Below are positions 19,701 to 28,460 of a stretch of 64,000 nt of DNA, piece after piece. The stretch is from Candidatus Poribacteria bacterium. GTDB lineage: Bacteria; Poribacteria; WGA-4E; WGA-3G. Location of the stretch: positions 4,740,682-4,804,681 of the forward strand of contig OY282374.1 in assembly GCA_958295815.1 (NCBI GenBank), read 5' to 3'. Within the stretch, counting starts at the first letter, position 1, and the number at the start of each line of letters is the position of its first letter. The position numbers and the translations under genes were made by a program. The notes under the pieces are model-generated. The model was not told the DNA's origin. It searched no databases and saw only the letters and a list, made by a program, of their open reading frames with translations.

Positions 19701-22700
19701 TCGACAACGAACTTACACTTGATATATTATTATTCGACAGATTTAAAGTCGTCAGTGGACCTAAATTGCTTCGAGATTGAACACTTGCCAAACTCGACAG
19801 GGGACTCAGGCTCACTATCTGATTGTTTGAGAGTGTTATACTCGTCAAACTTGTCGCCGTCTGAAGACCCGTTAGATTCACGATCCCTTTCCCTGTCGCA
19901 TTGAATGTTGTTAATTTTTCCATATCCTCGGCGAAAATAGGAGCATCGGTTTGCAAATTCAGCTCACTCCGAAGCGCAGCCTTTAAATTAGCATCCGGGA
20001 TTGACACAACTCGCGGAAGCGTTATATCAATACTTGTGCCCAATTCCTTGAGCTTCACGAGAGGTCTGAGTTCGATAACACTCAACTCGATAATAGCCGG
20101 ATTGTTACGCAGATACAGATACCTCAGATGCGTCATCGTCAAAAATGCAGCGACATTCCCAATATTGTTATACCGAAGATCCAAACGCTCCAGCACACTC
20201 AAACCTGGCAACGACGAGACATTCACAATCTGATTATATGACAGATCCAATTTCTCTAAGCTACTCAGACCCGTCAGACTCCCAGGCAAATTTACTATCT
20301 TATTACCATCTAAATCCAAATCCACAAGGCTACTCAAACCCGTCAGTGCTGTGAAATCGGTAATCTTATTATCCGCCAAATCCAAATTCGTTAGACTACT
20401 CAGATTCTGAAGCGGGTCCAGATCCTCAATCTCATTATTGCCTAAGTCTAAAGCCATCAAATTCGTCGCCTGCTCAAGACCCGTTAGGTCGTCTATCTGC
20501 TTATACGTCACCGTCAGACTCGTCAACTTATCTATCCCCTTTTCTGCCACCTTCAAAACAGGATAACCCGTTGATATACGTAGTCTACTTCGAACGGCAG
20601 TCTCTAAAGCGGCATTCTTGAACACAACGATTTCCGACAACACCGGAAGGTCTATACCGTCAGGTAAGGTTATACGCGTGCCCTCCTGAGCGAGTTTATA
20701 TAATACCTGCGCTTTCAGCTCCGTTAAACCCGTATTGCCTGAGAGGTCCAACGTCAGCAGACTGCTCAGACCTTGCAGCGGTAGAACATCCGTAATACGA
20801 TTGTTAGAGAGATTCAAACCCGTCAGCTTGATTAGATTATTTAAGGAACTCACACTCGATATCGTATTAGTGGAAAGATTTAAGGCTGTCAGACTCGTCA
20901 AGCGTGATAGAGAACTTACACTCGATATTTTATTATTCGACAGATTCAAATCCGTCAGACCCGTCAAATTCGACAACGAACTTACACTTGATATATTATT
21001 ATTCGATAGATCCAAAGTCGTCAGTGGACCTAAATTGCTTCGAGATTGAACACTTGCCAAACTCGACAGCGGACTCAGACTTGATATCTCATTACCTGAG
21101 AGATTCAAAGTCGTCAAGTTGATAGCTGTCTCAAGACCTGTCAGGTTGCTTATCTTGCTATCTTGACTCCCCACTGCGTCGAACGTTTGTAAGCTCAACA
21201 TATCGACGGGGAAAATCGGGTCATCGGATTGTAAGTCGAAATTAGGAAGACTGTTAAGTTGCGTACGTAGTGCTGCTACCAAGTTATCATCTTGGAACGT
21301 CACAGATCTCGGTAGCGTTATATCTATACTCGTCCGGTGGACCGCTTTGAGTTTTACGAGAACTCTGGCGTTCGCCAACTGTCCTGACGCACTCAGATCA
21401 TTGATTAGGTTCTCATTACCACGAAGATACAACGCCTTCAACTCCAAACTTGATACTGGTGTAATATCCGTAACATCGTTATCTTTAGCATCCGAGCTAC
21501 TATTATCTCGCAGATCCAACGTCTTGAGAACACTTAGACCCGATAGCGATGGTACATTCTCTATATTATTATCCGCCAAATCCAATATCTCTAAACTACT
21601 CAGACCCGTCAGACTCCCAGGCAAATTCACTATCTCATTGCCATCCAAATCCAAATCCACAAGAATACCCAAACCCGTCAGTGCTGTGAAATCGGTAATC
21701 TTATTATCTGCCAAATCCAACTTCGTTAGACTATTCAAATTCTGAAGTGGACTCAGATTCACGATCGCATTATTGCCTAAATCTAACGTCGTCAAAGCCG
21801 ATGCGCCTTCAAGTCCTGTTAGATCGTCTATCTGCTTATACGTCGCCGTCAGACTCGTCAACTTATCTATACCCTTTTCTGCCACTTTCAAAACAGGATA
21901 ACCCGTTGATATACGTAGTCTACTTCGAACGGCAGTCTCTAAAGCGGCATTCTTGAACACAACGATTTCCGACAACACCGGAAGGTCTATACCGTCGGGT
22001 AAGGTTATACGCGTGCCTACCTGAGCGAGTTTATATAATACCTGCGCTTTCAGCTCCGTTAAACCCGTATTGCCTGAGAGGTCCAACGTCCGCAGACTAC
22101 TCAGACCTTGCAGCGGTAGGACATCCGTAATCCGATTATTAGAGAGATTCAAACTCGTCAGATTGATTAGATTTTTTAACGGACTCAGACTCGATATCGT
22201 ATTAGTGGAAAGATTTAAGGCTGTCAGACTCGTCAAGCGTGATAGAGAACTTACACTCGATATTTTATTACCCGATAGATTCAAATCCGTCAGACCCGTC
22301 AAATTCGACAACGAACTTACACTTGATATATTATTATTCGACAGATTTAAAATCGTCAGTGGACCTAAATTGCTTCGAGATTGAACACTTGCCAAACTCG
22401 ACAGCGGACTCAGACTTGATATCTCATTGCCTGAGAGATTCAAAGTCGTCAAGTTGATAGCCGTTTCAAGACCCCTCAGGTTGCTTATCTTGCTATCTTG
22501 ACTCCCAACTGCGGTCAAACCTGTTAGTGCTTCCATATCTACCGGGAAGATAGGATCGTCGGATTGTAAGTTGAAATTAGGAAGACTGTTAAGTTGCGTA
22601 CGTAGTGCTGCTACCAAGTTATCATCTTGGAACGTCACTGATCTCGGAAGCGTTATATCTATACTCGTCCGGTGGATCGCCTTGAGTTTTACGAGGACTC

Positions 22701-25700
22701 TGGCGTTCGACAACTGTCCTGACGCACTCAGATCATTGATAAGGTTCTCATTACCACGAAGATACAATGCCTTCAGCACCAAACCTGATACTGGTGTAAT
22801 ATCTCTGACATCGTTATCTTTAGCATCCGATCTACTATTATCTCGCAGATCCAACGCCTTGAGACCACTTAGACCCGATAGCGATGGTACATTCTCTATA
22901 TTATTATCCGCTAAATCCAATATCTCTAAACTACTCAGACCCGTCAGACTCCCAGGCAAATTCACTATCTCATTGCCATCCAAATCCAAATCCCTAAGAC
23001 TACTCAAATCCGTCAGCACTGTGAAATCGGTTATAGCGTTATCGGCTAAATCCAACTTCGTTAGACTACTCAGATTCTGAAGTGGACTCAGATTCACAAT
23101 CGCATTATTGCCTAAATCCAACGTCGTCAAATTCGTCGCTTCCTCAAGACCTGTTAGGTCAGCTATCTGCTTATACGTCGCCGTCAGACTCGTTAACTTA
23201 TCTATACCCTTTTCTCCTGTCTCCAAAACGGGATAACCCGTTGATATACCAAGCCTACTTCGAACGGCTGTTTCCAAGGCGGCATTCCCGAATACCACAA
23301 CATTCGTTGGAAGCCTTATACTCCCTGGCAACGTTATCGTTATAGATGGGTTCGCCTGCTCCAACTTATACAACACTGACGCTTTTTCTTCTGTTAAACC
23401 CGTATTGCCTTCAAGATTTAAACTCGTCAGGCTACTCAAGCCCTGCAGCGATAGGACATCTGTGATGCGATTATTCGACAGATCCAAAGTCGTCAGATCA
23501 ATTAGGTTCGATAGCGAGGTCAGACTCGATATCGTATTGGTCGATAGATTCAATTCCGTCAGACGCGTCAGACGCGATAATGAACTCACACTCGATATTT
23601 TATTACCTGATAGATTCAAATCCGTCAGACCCGTCAAATTCGACAACGAACTTACACTCAATATCTGATTACTCGATAGATCCAAAGTCGTCAGTGGACC
23701 TAAATTATTCCGAGATTGAACACTTGCCAAACTCGACAGCGGACTCAGACTTGATATCTCATTACCTGAAAGATTCAAAGTCGTCAAGTTGATAGCCGTC
23801 TCAAGACCCCTCAGGTTGCTTATCTTGCTATCTTGACTCCCCACTGCGTCGAACGTTTGTAAGCTCAACATATCGACGGGGAAGATCGGGTCATCGGATT
23901 GTAAGTCGAAATTAGGAAGACTGTTAAGTTGGGCACGTAGTGCTGCTACCAAGTTATCATCTTGGAACGTCACCGATCTCGGAAGCGTTATATCTATACT
24001 CGTCCGGTGGATCGCTTTGAGTTTTACGAGAACTCTGGCGTTCGACAACTGTCCTGACGCACTCAGATCATTGATTAGGTTCTCATTACCACGAAGATAC
24101 AACGCCTTCAGCACCAAACCTGACAGCGGCGTAACATCTCTGACATCGTTATCTTTAGCATCCGATCTACTATTATCTCGCAGATCCAACGTCTTGAGAA
24201 CACTTAGACCCGATAGCGATGGTACATTCTCTATATTATTATCTGCCAAATCCAATATCTCTAAACTACTCAGACCCGTCAGACTCCCAGGCAAATTTAC
24301 TATCTCATTGCCATCTAAATCCAAATCCACAAGACTACTCAAACCCGTCAGTGCTGTGAAATCGGTAATCTTATTATCCGCCAAATCCAACTTCGTTAGA
24401 CTACTCAGATTCTGAAGTGGACTCAGATTCACAATCGCATTATTGCCTAAATCTAACGTCGTCAAAGCCGATGCGCCTTCAAGTCCTGTTAGATCGTCTA
24501 TCTGCTTATACGTCACCGTCAGACTCGTTAACTTATCTATACCCTTTGGACCCGTCAGTAATATCGGATAACCCGTTGATATACGTAGTCTACTTCGAAC
24601 AGCTGTTTCTAAGGCGGCATTCCCGAATACCACAACGTTTGTTGGAAGCGTTATACCCGTAGGCAACGTTATCGTTATAGATGGATCATCCTGCTCCAGC
24701 TTATACAGAACTGACGCTTTTTCTTCTGTTAAACCCGTATTGCCTTCAAGATTTAAACTCGTCAGGCTACTCAAGCCCTGCAGCGATAGGACATCTGTGA
24801 TGCGATTATTCGACAGATCCAAATCCATCAGATCGATTAGGTTCGATAGCGAGGTCAGACTCGATATTGTATTGGTCGATAGATCCAAATCCGTCAAACT
24901 CGTCAGACGCGATAATGAACTCACACTCGATATTTTATTACCCGATAGATTCAAATCCGTCAGACCCGTCAAATTCGACAACGAACTTACACTCGATATT
25001 TTATTATTCGACAGATTTAAAATCGTCAGAGGACCTAAATTGCTTCGAGATTGAACACTTGCCAAACTCGACAGCGGACTCAGACTTGATATCTCATTAC
25101 CTGAAAGATACAAACTCGTCAAGTTGATAGCCGTTTCAAGACCCGTGAGGGTGACGATCTCCTCGCCCTCTACGGGGTTTGAGGCATCAAACGATGTTAA
25201 CGTCGCCATATCTTCGGGGAAAATCGGGTCACCGGTTCCTAAACTCAGCTCAGCTCGTAGTTCTCTTTCTAAGTTATCATCACTGATCGTCACCGATCTC
25301 GGAAGCGTTATATCAACAGTTGTCCCTCCGAGTTTGAGTTTCACCAATTGTCTGATATTGTCGCGTTGTCTGGTATCGGTAAAGTCGCCAACAAGATTGT
25401 CATTGCCACTTAGATACAGATATCTGAGCTCCATCAACGAGGACAGCGAAGTAACATCTTCAACACTGTTACCTCGCAGATACAAGCTCAATAAGCTACT
25501 CAAACCTGACAGTGCTGACGCATTCTCAATCTGATTACCATCCAGATCCAAATTCTCAAGACTGCTTAAACCAGAGAGATTTCCAGGCAGATCCACAATT
25601 TGGTTAACCGCCAGATCCAAACTTATCAGACCCGCCAAATTTGCGACTGGACTGAAATCGGCAATTGCATTATTTCCCAAATCTAAATGCGTCAAACCTG

Positions 25701-25938
25701 TCGCTTTGTCAAGCCCGGTTAAATTAACTATTCCCTTATTAGTGGCAGTTAGTCTTGTCAGGGTTTGGAGTTTATCCTCTAAGATGGGGTCTACATCTGC
25801 TATCCGCAGGGCACTTTTTACTGCGGTCTCTAAACTGGTATCTGAAAATGTCACCTCATTACCCTGGGCAGATATAGTGTTAACCCAGCAGCTGCATATT
25901 ACAAATATAATCGCTAAAGAAATATTCAATCGTTTCAT
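13786..25938 (-). CDS. Giant secreted leucine-rich-repeat protein (4050 residues)
   Basis: One uninterrupted frame of 12,153 nt. Residues 1-25 are a signal peptide (MKRLNISLAIIFVICSCWVN, then TISAQG). Residues ~26-3820 are internalin/SDS22-like LRRs of ~22 residues (LTGLTDLNLSGNKISSVSSL), organised in about 20 modules, each opened by a cap segment (VTFQDDNLVAALR, VVFGNAALETAVRSRL and similar). Dockerin-like motifs follow (DVDQNGRVDKTDL, DVNRDGSRNINDL, ~3828-3885), then a FlgD/T9SS-type tail (~3960-4050, YPNPFNPETWIPYQLA) almost the same as that of the 1760-residue neighbour. No enzymatic domain is seen. The modules are partly near-identical in DNA with a 1335-nt period. Likely a surface or secreted binding protein. 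Confidence 0.9.
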   Translation of the reverse strand: MKRLNISLAIIFVICSCWVNTISAQGNEVTFSDTSLETAVKSALRIADVDPILEDKLQTLTRLTATNKGIVNLTGLDKATGLTHLDLGNNAIADFSPVANLAGLISLDLAVNQIVDLPGNLSGLSSLENLDLDGNQIENASALSGLSSLLSLYLRGNSVEDVTSLSSLMELRYLYLSGNDNLVGDFTDTRQRDNIRQLVKLKLGGTTVDITLPRSVTISDDNLERELRAELSLGTGDPIFPEDMATLTSFDASNPVEGEEIVTLTGLETAINLTSLYLSGNEISSLSPLSSLASVQSRSNLGPLTILNLSNNKISSVSSLSNLTGLTDLNLSGNKISSVSSLSRLTSLTDLDLSTNTISSLTSLSNLIDLMDLDLSNNRITDVLSLQGLSSLTSLNLEGNTGLTEEKASVLYKLEQDDPSITITLPTGITLPTNVVVFGNAALETAVRSRLRISTGYPILLTGPKGIDKLTSLTVTYKQIDDLTGLEGASALTTLDLGNNAIVNLSPLQNLSSLTKLDLADNKITDFTALTGLSSLVDLDLDGNEIVNLPGSLTGLSSLEILDLADNNIENVPSLSGLSVLKTLDLRDNSRSDAKDNDVRDVTPLSGLVLKALYLRGNENLINDLSASGQLSNARVLVKLKAIHRTSIDITLPRSVTFQDDNLVAALRAQLNSLPNFDLQSDDPIFPVDMLSLQTFDAVGSQDSKISNLRGLETAINLTTLNLSGNEISSLSPLSSLASVQSRNNLGPLTTLDLSSNQILSVSSLSNLTGLTDLNLSGNKISSVSSLSRLTRLTELNLSTNTISSLTSLSNLIDLTTLDLSNNRITDVLSLQGLSSLTSLNLEGNTGLTEEKASVLYKLEQANPSITITLPGSIRLPTNVVVFGNAALETAVRSRLGISTGYPVLETGEKGIDKLTSLTATYKQIADLTGLEEATNLTTLDLGNNAIVNLSPLQNLSSLTKLDLADNAITDFTVLTDLSSLRDLDLDGNEIVNLPGSLTGLSSLEILDLADNNIENVPSLSGLSGLKALDLRDNSRSDAKDNDVRDITPVSGLVLKALYLRGNENLINDLSASGQLSNARVLVKLKAIHRTSIDITLPRSVTFQDDNLVAALRTQLNSLPNFNLQSDDPIFPVDMEALTGLTAVGSQDSKISNLRGLETAINLTTLNLSGNEISSLSPLSSLASVQSRSNLGPLTILNLSNNNISSVSSLSNLTGLTDLNLSGNKISSVSSLSRLTSLTALNLSTNTISSLSPLKNLINLTSLNLSNNRITDVLPLQGLSSLRTLDLSGNTGLTELKAQVLYKLAQVGTRITLPDGIDLPVLSEIVVFKNAALETAVRSRLRISTGYPVLKVAEKGIDKLTSLTATYKQIDDLTGLEGASALTTLDLGNNAIVNLSPLQNLNSLTKLDLADNKITDFTALTGLGILVDLDLDGNEIVNLPGSLTGLSSLEILDLADNNIENVPSLSGLSVLKTLDLRDNSSSDAKDNDVTDITPVSSLELKALYLRGNENLINDLSASGQLANARVLVKLKAVHRTSIDITLPRSVTFQDDNLVAALRTQLNSLPNFDLQSDDPIFPVDMLSLQTFDAVGSQDSKISNLTGLETAINLTTLNLSGNEISSLSPLSSLASVQSRSNLGPLTTLDLSNNNISSVSSLSNLTGLTDLNLSNNKISSVSSLSRLTSLTALNLSTNTISSVSSLNNLIKLTGLNLSNNRITDVLPLQGLSSLLTLDLSGNTGLTELKAQVLYKLAQEGTRITLPDGIDLPVLSEIVVFKNAALETAVRSRLRISTGYPVLKVAEKGIDKLTSLTVTYKQIDDLTGLEQATNLMALDLGNNEIEDLDPLQNLSSLTNLDLADNKITDFTALTGLSSLVDLDLDGNKIVNLPGSLTGLSSLEKLDLSYNQIVNVSSLPGLSVLERLDLRYNNIGNVAAFLTMTHLRYLYLRNNPAIIELSVIELRPLVKLKELGTSIDITLPRVVSIPDANLKAALRSELNLQTDAPIFAEDMEKLTTFNATGKGIVNLTGLQTATSLTSITLSNNQIVSLSPLSSLASVQSRSNLGPLTTLNLSNNNISSVSSLSNLTGLTDLDLSGNKISSVSSLSRLTGLTDLDLSTNTISSLSSLSKLINLTDLDLSNNRIRDVLPLQVLVHLQRLNLLGNDDLTEEKASVLYKLAQANPSITITLPGSIRLPTNVVVFGNAALETAVRSRLRISTGYPILLTGPKGIDKLTSLTVTYKQIDDLTGLEQATNLMKLNLGQNAIENIGLLSSLTNLETLDLGQNAIENIGPLSSLSSLVTLDLADNNIKNVSSLSGLSALKTLDLRDNSRSDAKDNDVGDVTPLSGLTTLRYLYLRGNLNLTNVKQLLKLENTRIDITLPRSVNIPDLGLAAALRTQLGLPTDDPIVPEDIEGMTQLTASNRNIVDLTGLERATELTDLTLSNNDIVNLTRLSTLTNLTDLNLRGNQVQDVLPLAKLTNLERLNLRDNQITNVAPLAALRNLTRLDLGGNSITNPGALYHLDQGGTTITGVTVPSVVTITDANLEAAVKRTLRIATRDPILPDKMATLTILTASGNSSRKIASLSGLETAGLLKKLDVGQNEISDLSPLSGLTNLERLDLADNQITNISALSGLTNLEILDLRNNGVTDTALLSTMTHLRYLYVSGKNNLDDLKHLVRLKEAGTRVDITLPRAVTFRDDNLKTALRNTLGLQDGDPIFPDQMATLTTFSATGQEIVNLTGLETATALTSLNLSNNQISSLSPLSSLASVQSRNNLGPLTTLNLSNNKISSVSSLSNLTGLTDLNLSGNKISSVSSLSRLTSLTALNLSTNTISSLSSLNNLIKLTGLNLSNNRITDVLPLQGLSSLLTLDLSGNTGLTELKAQVLYKLAQEGTRITLPDGIDLPVLSEIVVFKNAALETAVRSRLGISTGYPVLETGEKGMDKLTSLTATYKQIDDLTGLEQATNLTTLDLGNNAIEDLEPLQNLSSLTKLDLADNAITDFGPLAGLSVLDSLDLDGNEIVSLPENLRGLSSLETLDLADNNIENVSSLSSLSALKTLDLRDNSSSDAKDNDVGDVIPLTTMTHLRYLYLRGNENLGNVKHLVKLRDAGTRIDITLPRPVNIPDENLAEALRPRVGVATDDPIFPEDMEGLSTFTASNRDIVNLIGLETATTLTSLTLSNNAIATLTPLSGLKSLTDLNLNNNQIVDISRLSGLTNLETLDLSDNQITNVLPLAGLTNLTRLNLSGNAGITNANVLYKLEQGGTNIILPAGITIPNAVRFEDVNLEAAVKRTLRIPTANPILPTDITRLTRLTITHRTITSLIGLETATALDNLDVRNNQIEDLTPLQNLTTLRWLNLSYNRITNISQLQNLTNLERLDLRNNQITDVTPLTSLTNLTYLYLRGNKNLTNIKQLVKLENTRVDIQLPDPVVIPDDNLASALRTELGIPTDDLIFPEDMEGLATLTVTRSEISDLTGLETATTATRLTLSFNAIVDLTPLSGLTTLTILNLRDNQITDVSPLAGLTNLTELNLTNNTGILNPGVLYNLKQGGTTIRGVDVPDAIVFESADLETAVKQALRIAANDPILPDALAGLERLTASGRQIASLSGLEHAGVLEKLDVGQNAISDLSPLSRLKRLEVLDLAGNEIEDVSALSDLTNLRTLDLRSNDVMDVTSLKDLPSLTYIYLRGNENLENLEWLGALENLRSDINLPDVVSLPDTNLDDAVRSELRTAGQTVSSTLPMSEELLESLETLNASSRGIENLTGCEHMTSLTSLDLRNNRITDVTPLSKLNSLVTLRLAGNTILDTSPLYPLTRRNLTDVDITIYRYPSWDVDQNGRVDKTDLYLVTLSITGSTPDIDEDGDVDTEDETAADVNRDGSRNINDLRFVFGYLDRPVNLGAPLLTAETMTLELRMLEHMDADAIRVQLQILRMTDDGSLNHRQTVAFLQAILAAVQPHQTLLLPNYPNPFNPETWIPYQLARDSHVRITIYDMQGAIVRRLELGYLAEGYYTTRSRAAHWDGRNEVGERVASGIYFYQLETDNVSLLRKMVILK
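20570..25135 (-). repeat. In-frame 1335-nt tandem duplications inside the giant LRR gene
   Basis: The landmark GTTGATATA (plus strand) with its flanks occurs at 20570, 21905, 23240 and 24575, each exactly 1335 nt (445 codons) apart. Long stretches between them are the same or nearly so. More distant copies start at 17165 and 19311. After about 25135 the fourth unit diverges. This points to recent unequal recombination or slippage keeping frame. Confidence 0.85.
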
Positions 25939-25949
25939 AAAAGTATCTT

Positions 25950-25979
25950 AGTTTACCAAAATCAGAGGAAGGTATTCAA
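25950..25979 (-). promoter_or_regulatory. Possible promoter of the giant LRR gene
   Basis: Minus-strand TTGAAT (25974-25979) and TAAACT (25950-25955), spacer 18 nt. The predicted transcription start is about 5 nt before the ATG at 25938, and no Shine-Dalgarno sequence is visible, so the mRNA would be nearly leaderless. Confidence 0.45.
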
Positions 25980-26585
25980 ATTATGTTAATTATGCTGGCT
26001 CAAAACGTGAATTCGACTTAAGTTTGAAATATAAGTGCGATGGGTTCGTCAACCTTTAAGACCAACCCAACTGGATATTGTAGCAATTTTCGTGCCAACA
26101 CCTCTAACGAAACGCAGACTCGCGTTAAAACGTCCGCTGCAATCCTAACGATATTCACGCCGATGCTTCTAAAACACAGACATATATTGGATTCATCATA
26201 TTAGTGCGAGTCCAAATTTTCTTTCAGAAAAACTATTTCTGTCCTATAAATGACATATACTCACAACTTTTTCCCCTATTGCGAATCTGCAAAAATTGCA
26301 TAAATCCTTCATAAATTGCATGATTTTCTCGCGAAAATTGCTCATTAGGGTATAATATGGGTGTGGTGAATTCTTTAAATGACACGCAGTAGGTTGAGAC
26401 GGTTCCTATATGGAATTTACGTTCAATAGATTATTACAACCGAAACTAACATATTTTTCAGATTTAACACTCATAATGTAGAAGCATTCATTTTTAAGAA
26501 ACAGGTTTACTTATGTGAAAACATCCAAATGTAAATTATTGGAAAACTATAGTAAAATCTGCAATTAAGTGTACACTGGAGAAAT

Positions 26586-26606
26586 GGCGAGTTTGGGAAC
26601 CTCGCC
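26586..26606. repeat. Hairpin repeat GGCGAGTTT-GGG-AACCTCGCC
   Basis: Relative of the 6541 and 13662 hairpins; one arm position is mismatched. The downstream flank AGCGGAGG corresponds to CCTCCGCGCT upstream of the 6541 copy, meaning the two elements are in opposite orientation. Confidence 0.55.
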
Positions 26607-26665
26607 AGCGGAGGTAGAGTGTTTCAGCGAGTGTGGTATCACTAAAATTGCCCAAACTTTAGCAC

Positions 26666-26694
26666 TTGAATTTTTTGGTTTTTCATGCTAAATT
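26666..26694 (+). promoter_or_regulatory. Sigma-70-like promoter of the cupin/M20 operon
   Basis: TTGAAT, 17-nt spacer, TAAATT. The predicted start of transcription is near 26701, about 28 nt before the ATG at 26729. Confidence 0.55.
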
Positions 26695-26728
26695 ATGGTA
26701 AATCTTTACGAAAAGCGATGGATCCGAA

Positions 26729-27142
26729 ATGAGCACAAAAGCACATATTATCGATTTTGAGAAACAAAACCCTATTGATCGCGGAACGGGTGTAAAAACC
26801 GTGCCGTTAGCCGGTAAATGGATCGATTCCACCTCACTGACCAACGGTGTAACAGCGTTTGATCCCGGTGCGGCGATCGCGCGTCACTACCATAACTGCG
26901 ACGAATCTGTTACGATTCTCGAAGGCGAAGCCGCCTGTGAGGTCGATGGTGAAGTCTTCAGTATGAAAGCCTTCGATACGACATTCGTCCCCGCCGGCAT
27001 TCCACACCGGTTTTGGAACGATAGTGATGCACCGATGAAAATCTTATGGACCTATGCCTCTGTCAACGTAACCCGCACATTTACGGAGACCGGTGAAACG
27101 GTAGAACATTTATCATCGGGTGATCAGGCAGTTGTCAAATAA
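26729..27142 (+). CDS. Small cupin-domain protein
   Basis: 137 residues, a single cupin fold. Motif 1 can be read as ARHYHNCDESVTILEGEA (two His and a Glu as candidate metal ligands) and motif 2 as FVPAGIPHRFWND (His). Single-domain cupins bind a metal and serve as isomerases, dioxygenases or ligand sensors; nothing here distinguishes them. It lies 21 bp before the M20 peptidase gene in the same direction, so the two are probably co-transcribed. Confidence 0.85.
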   Translation: MSTKAHIIDFEKQNPIDRGTGVKTVPLAGKWIDSTSLTNGVTAFDPGAAIARHYHNCDESVTILEGEAACEVDGEVFSMKAFDTTFVPAGIPHRFWNDSDAPMKILWTYASVNVTRTFTETGETVEHLSSGDQAVVK

Positions 27143-27163
27143 CGGCGACTGAGGAGACCACAA

Positions 27164-28402
27164 ATGTCCGTTCAAACCTATATTAAAGACAATGAGACTG
27201 CGCTTTGCGCGTTGCTGCAGGAACTTGTTAGGATTCCGACCGTCAATCCACCCGGCGAAAACTATGCCGAGATTGTTGGATTATTAGATGCAAAGTGCCA
27301 AGCATTAGGGATGCAGACACAAATAGCCGAGGTTCCCACGGATCGTGCGGAACAGGTTATCTCAAATGCAGAAAGCCATCCGCGATTGAATATCATTGCG
27401 CGCTGGGATGTCGGCGCGGAAAAGACGGTGCATTTCAACGCCCACTACGACGTGGTGCCGGTTGCAGGAGACTGGCGTTTTAATAATCCGTTCAGTGGGG
27501 AGATTGATGGTGAATGGCTCTATGGACGCGGTGCCGATGATATGAAGGATGCCATTGCTGCACTCCTCTTCGCAATTGAGGCTGTCCAAGAAACTGGTAT
27601 TAAACCGCAGTTCAATATTGAATGCTCTTTCACCTGCGATGAGGAGACTGGCGGGCAATTAGGGGCTGGATATATTGTTGAGGAAGGGTTGGTTCAAGCA
27701 GACTACGTCGTTAACTGCGAAGGCGGTTCGGAGATGAACATCGGTAACGGACACAACGGTGTACTCTGGTTAGAAATTGATGTTGAGGGTAAGGCAGCGC
27801 ACGGTGCCCAGCCGGACAAGGGTATAAACGCCTTTGAAAAGACTGCTGAACTTGTGACAGCACTGCAACGGGTTAAACGGAATTTGAAGTCACCAGAACG
27901 CGCATTTAAACTCACTGATGGCAGTGATCGCTATCCATCCTTGAACATCGGTGGAACGTTCCACGGAACTGATGGTGATAAAGTTAATACCGTCCCGGCG
28001 CGTGTCACATTTTCCATCGACCGACGGATCACTCCGAACGAGGAACTTGAATTCGCTGAACTCGAATTGCGAGAAGCGATTTCGGGTGCGTGTCAATACT
28101 ATCCCGATTTGAAAGCGGAAGCGCGTGCCATCTTGCGCATTGAGCCGTGTTTAACGGATACGGCTTCACCTATAGCGCAGGCGTTCGCTGAGGCAGTGCG
28201 CATCGTCCGTTTCAATCAACCTCGATTTAAGGGAACTACCGGATTCACGGACTTGCATTACTTCGTCAATACAGGCTTACCTGGCGTTGGATACGGACCG
28301 AGTGGCGAGGGTGGGCATGCCATAAATGAGCGCGTGAATATTCCAGATCTGGTCAGGACATCTGCCATCTACGCAACCTTCATGACACGAGCGGGGTTGT
28401 GA
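27164..28402 (+). CDS. M20 family metallopeptidase (ArgE/DapE/CPG2 type)
   Basis: 412 residues. Zinc ligands and catalytic residues of the family are visible: HYDVVPVAGDW (His94, Asp96), GRGADDMKDA (Asp126), CDEETGG (Glu160-Glu161), and a C-terminal GEGGHAINERV His. The dimerisation domain lies between about 195 and 310 (AAHGAQPDKGINAFEK). Members hydrolyse amide bonds of acetylated amino acids, dipeptides or N-carbamoyl compounds. A good ribosome site (GAGGAG) precedes the ATG. It follows a cupin gene closely. The specific substrate is unknown. Confidence 0.92.
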   Translation: MSVQTYIKDNETALCALLQELVRIPTVNPPGENYAEIVGLLDAKCQALGMQTQIAEVPTDRAEQVISNAESHPRLNIIARWDVGAEKTVHFNAHYDVVPVAGDWRFNNPFSGEIDGEWLYGRGADDMKDAIAALLFAIEAVQETGIKPQFNIECSFTCDEETGGQLGAGYIVEEGLVQADYVVNCEGGSEMNIGNGHNGVLWLEIDVEGKAAHGAQPDKGINAFEKTAELVTALQRVKRNLKSPERAFKLTDGSDRYPSLNIGGTFHGTDGDKVNTVPARVTFSIDRRITPNEELEFAELELREAISGACQYYPDLKAEARAILRIEPCLTDTASPIAQAFAEAVRIVRFNQPRFKGTTGFTDLHYFVNTGLPGVGYGPSGEGGHAINERVNIPDLVRTSAIYATFMTRAGL

Positions 28403-28460
28403 TTATTAATCAATCCACCCACAGGCTACAGCCAGGAAAAATAGGCTCTGGAGAGCCACA

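Larger units (their letters stand above)
25939..26728. other. 790-bp AT-rich gap without genes
   Basis: No open frame with coding character is seen. It separates the divergent LRR and cupin genes and holds promoter-like boxes for each (25950-25979 minus, 26666-26694 plus), an isolated TATAAT at 26351-26356, and a hairpin repeat at 26586-26606 followed by AGCGGAGG. The rest has no recognisable feature. Confidence 0.6.

Noticed and set aside
9429..25951. Dozens of long plus-strand open frames opposite the LRR genes
   Set aside because: They are antisense shadows of the LRR coding repeats; the minus-strand frames have signal peptides, LRR periodicity and recognisable tails, while the plus frames are low-complexity Ser/Arg/Leu-rich.
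26351..26356. TATAAT as promoter in the 790-bp gap
   Set aside because: No TTGACA-like box at 16-18 nt; the better-supported plus-strand promoter is at 26666-26694.
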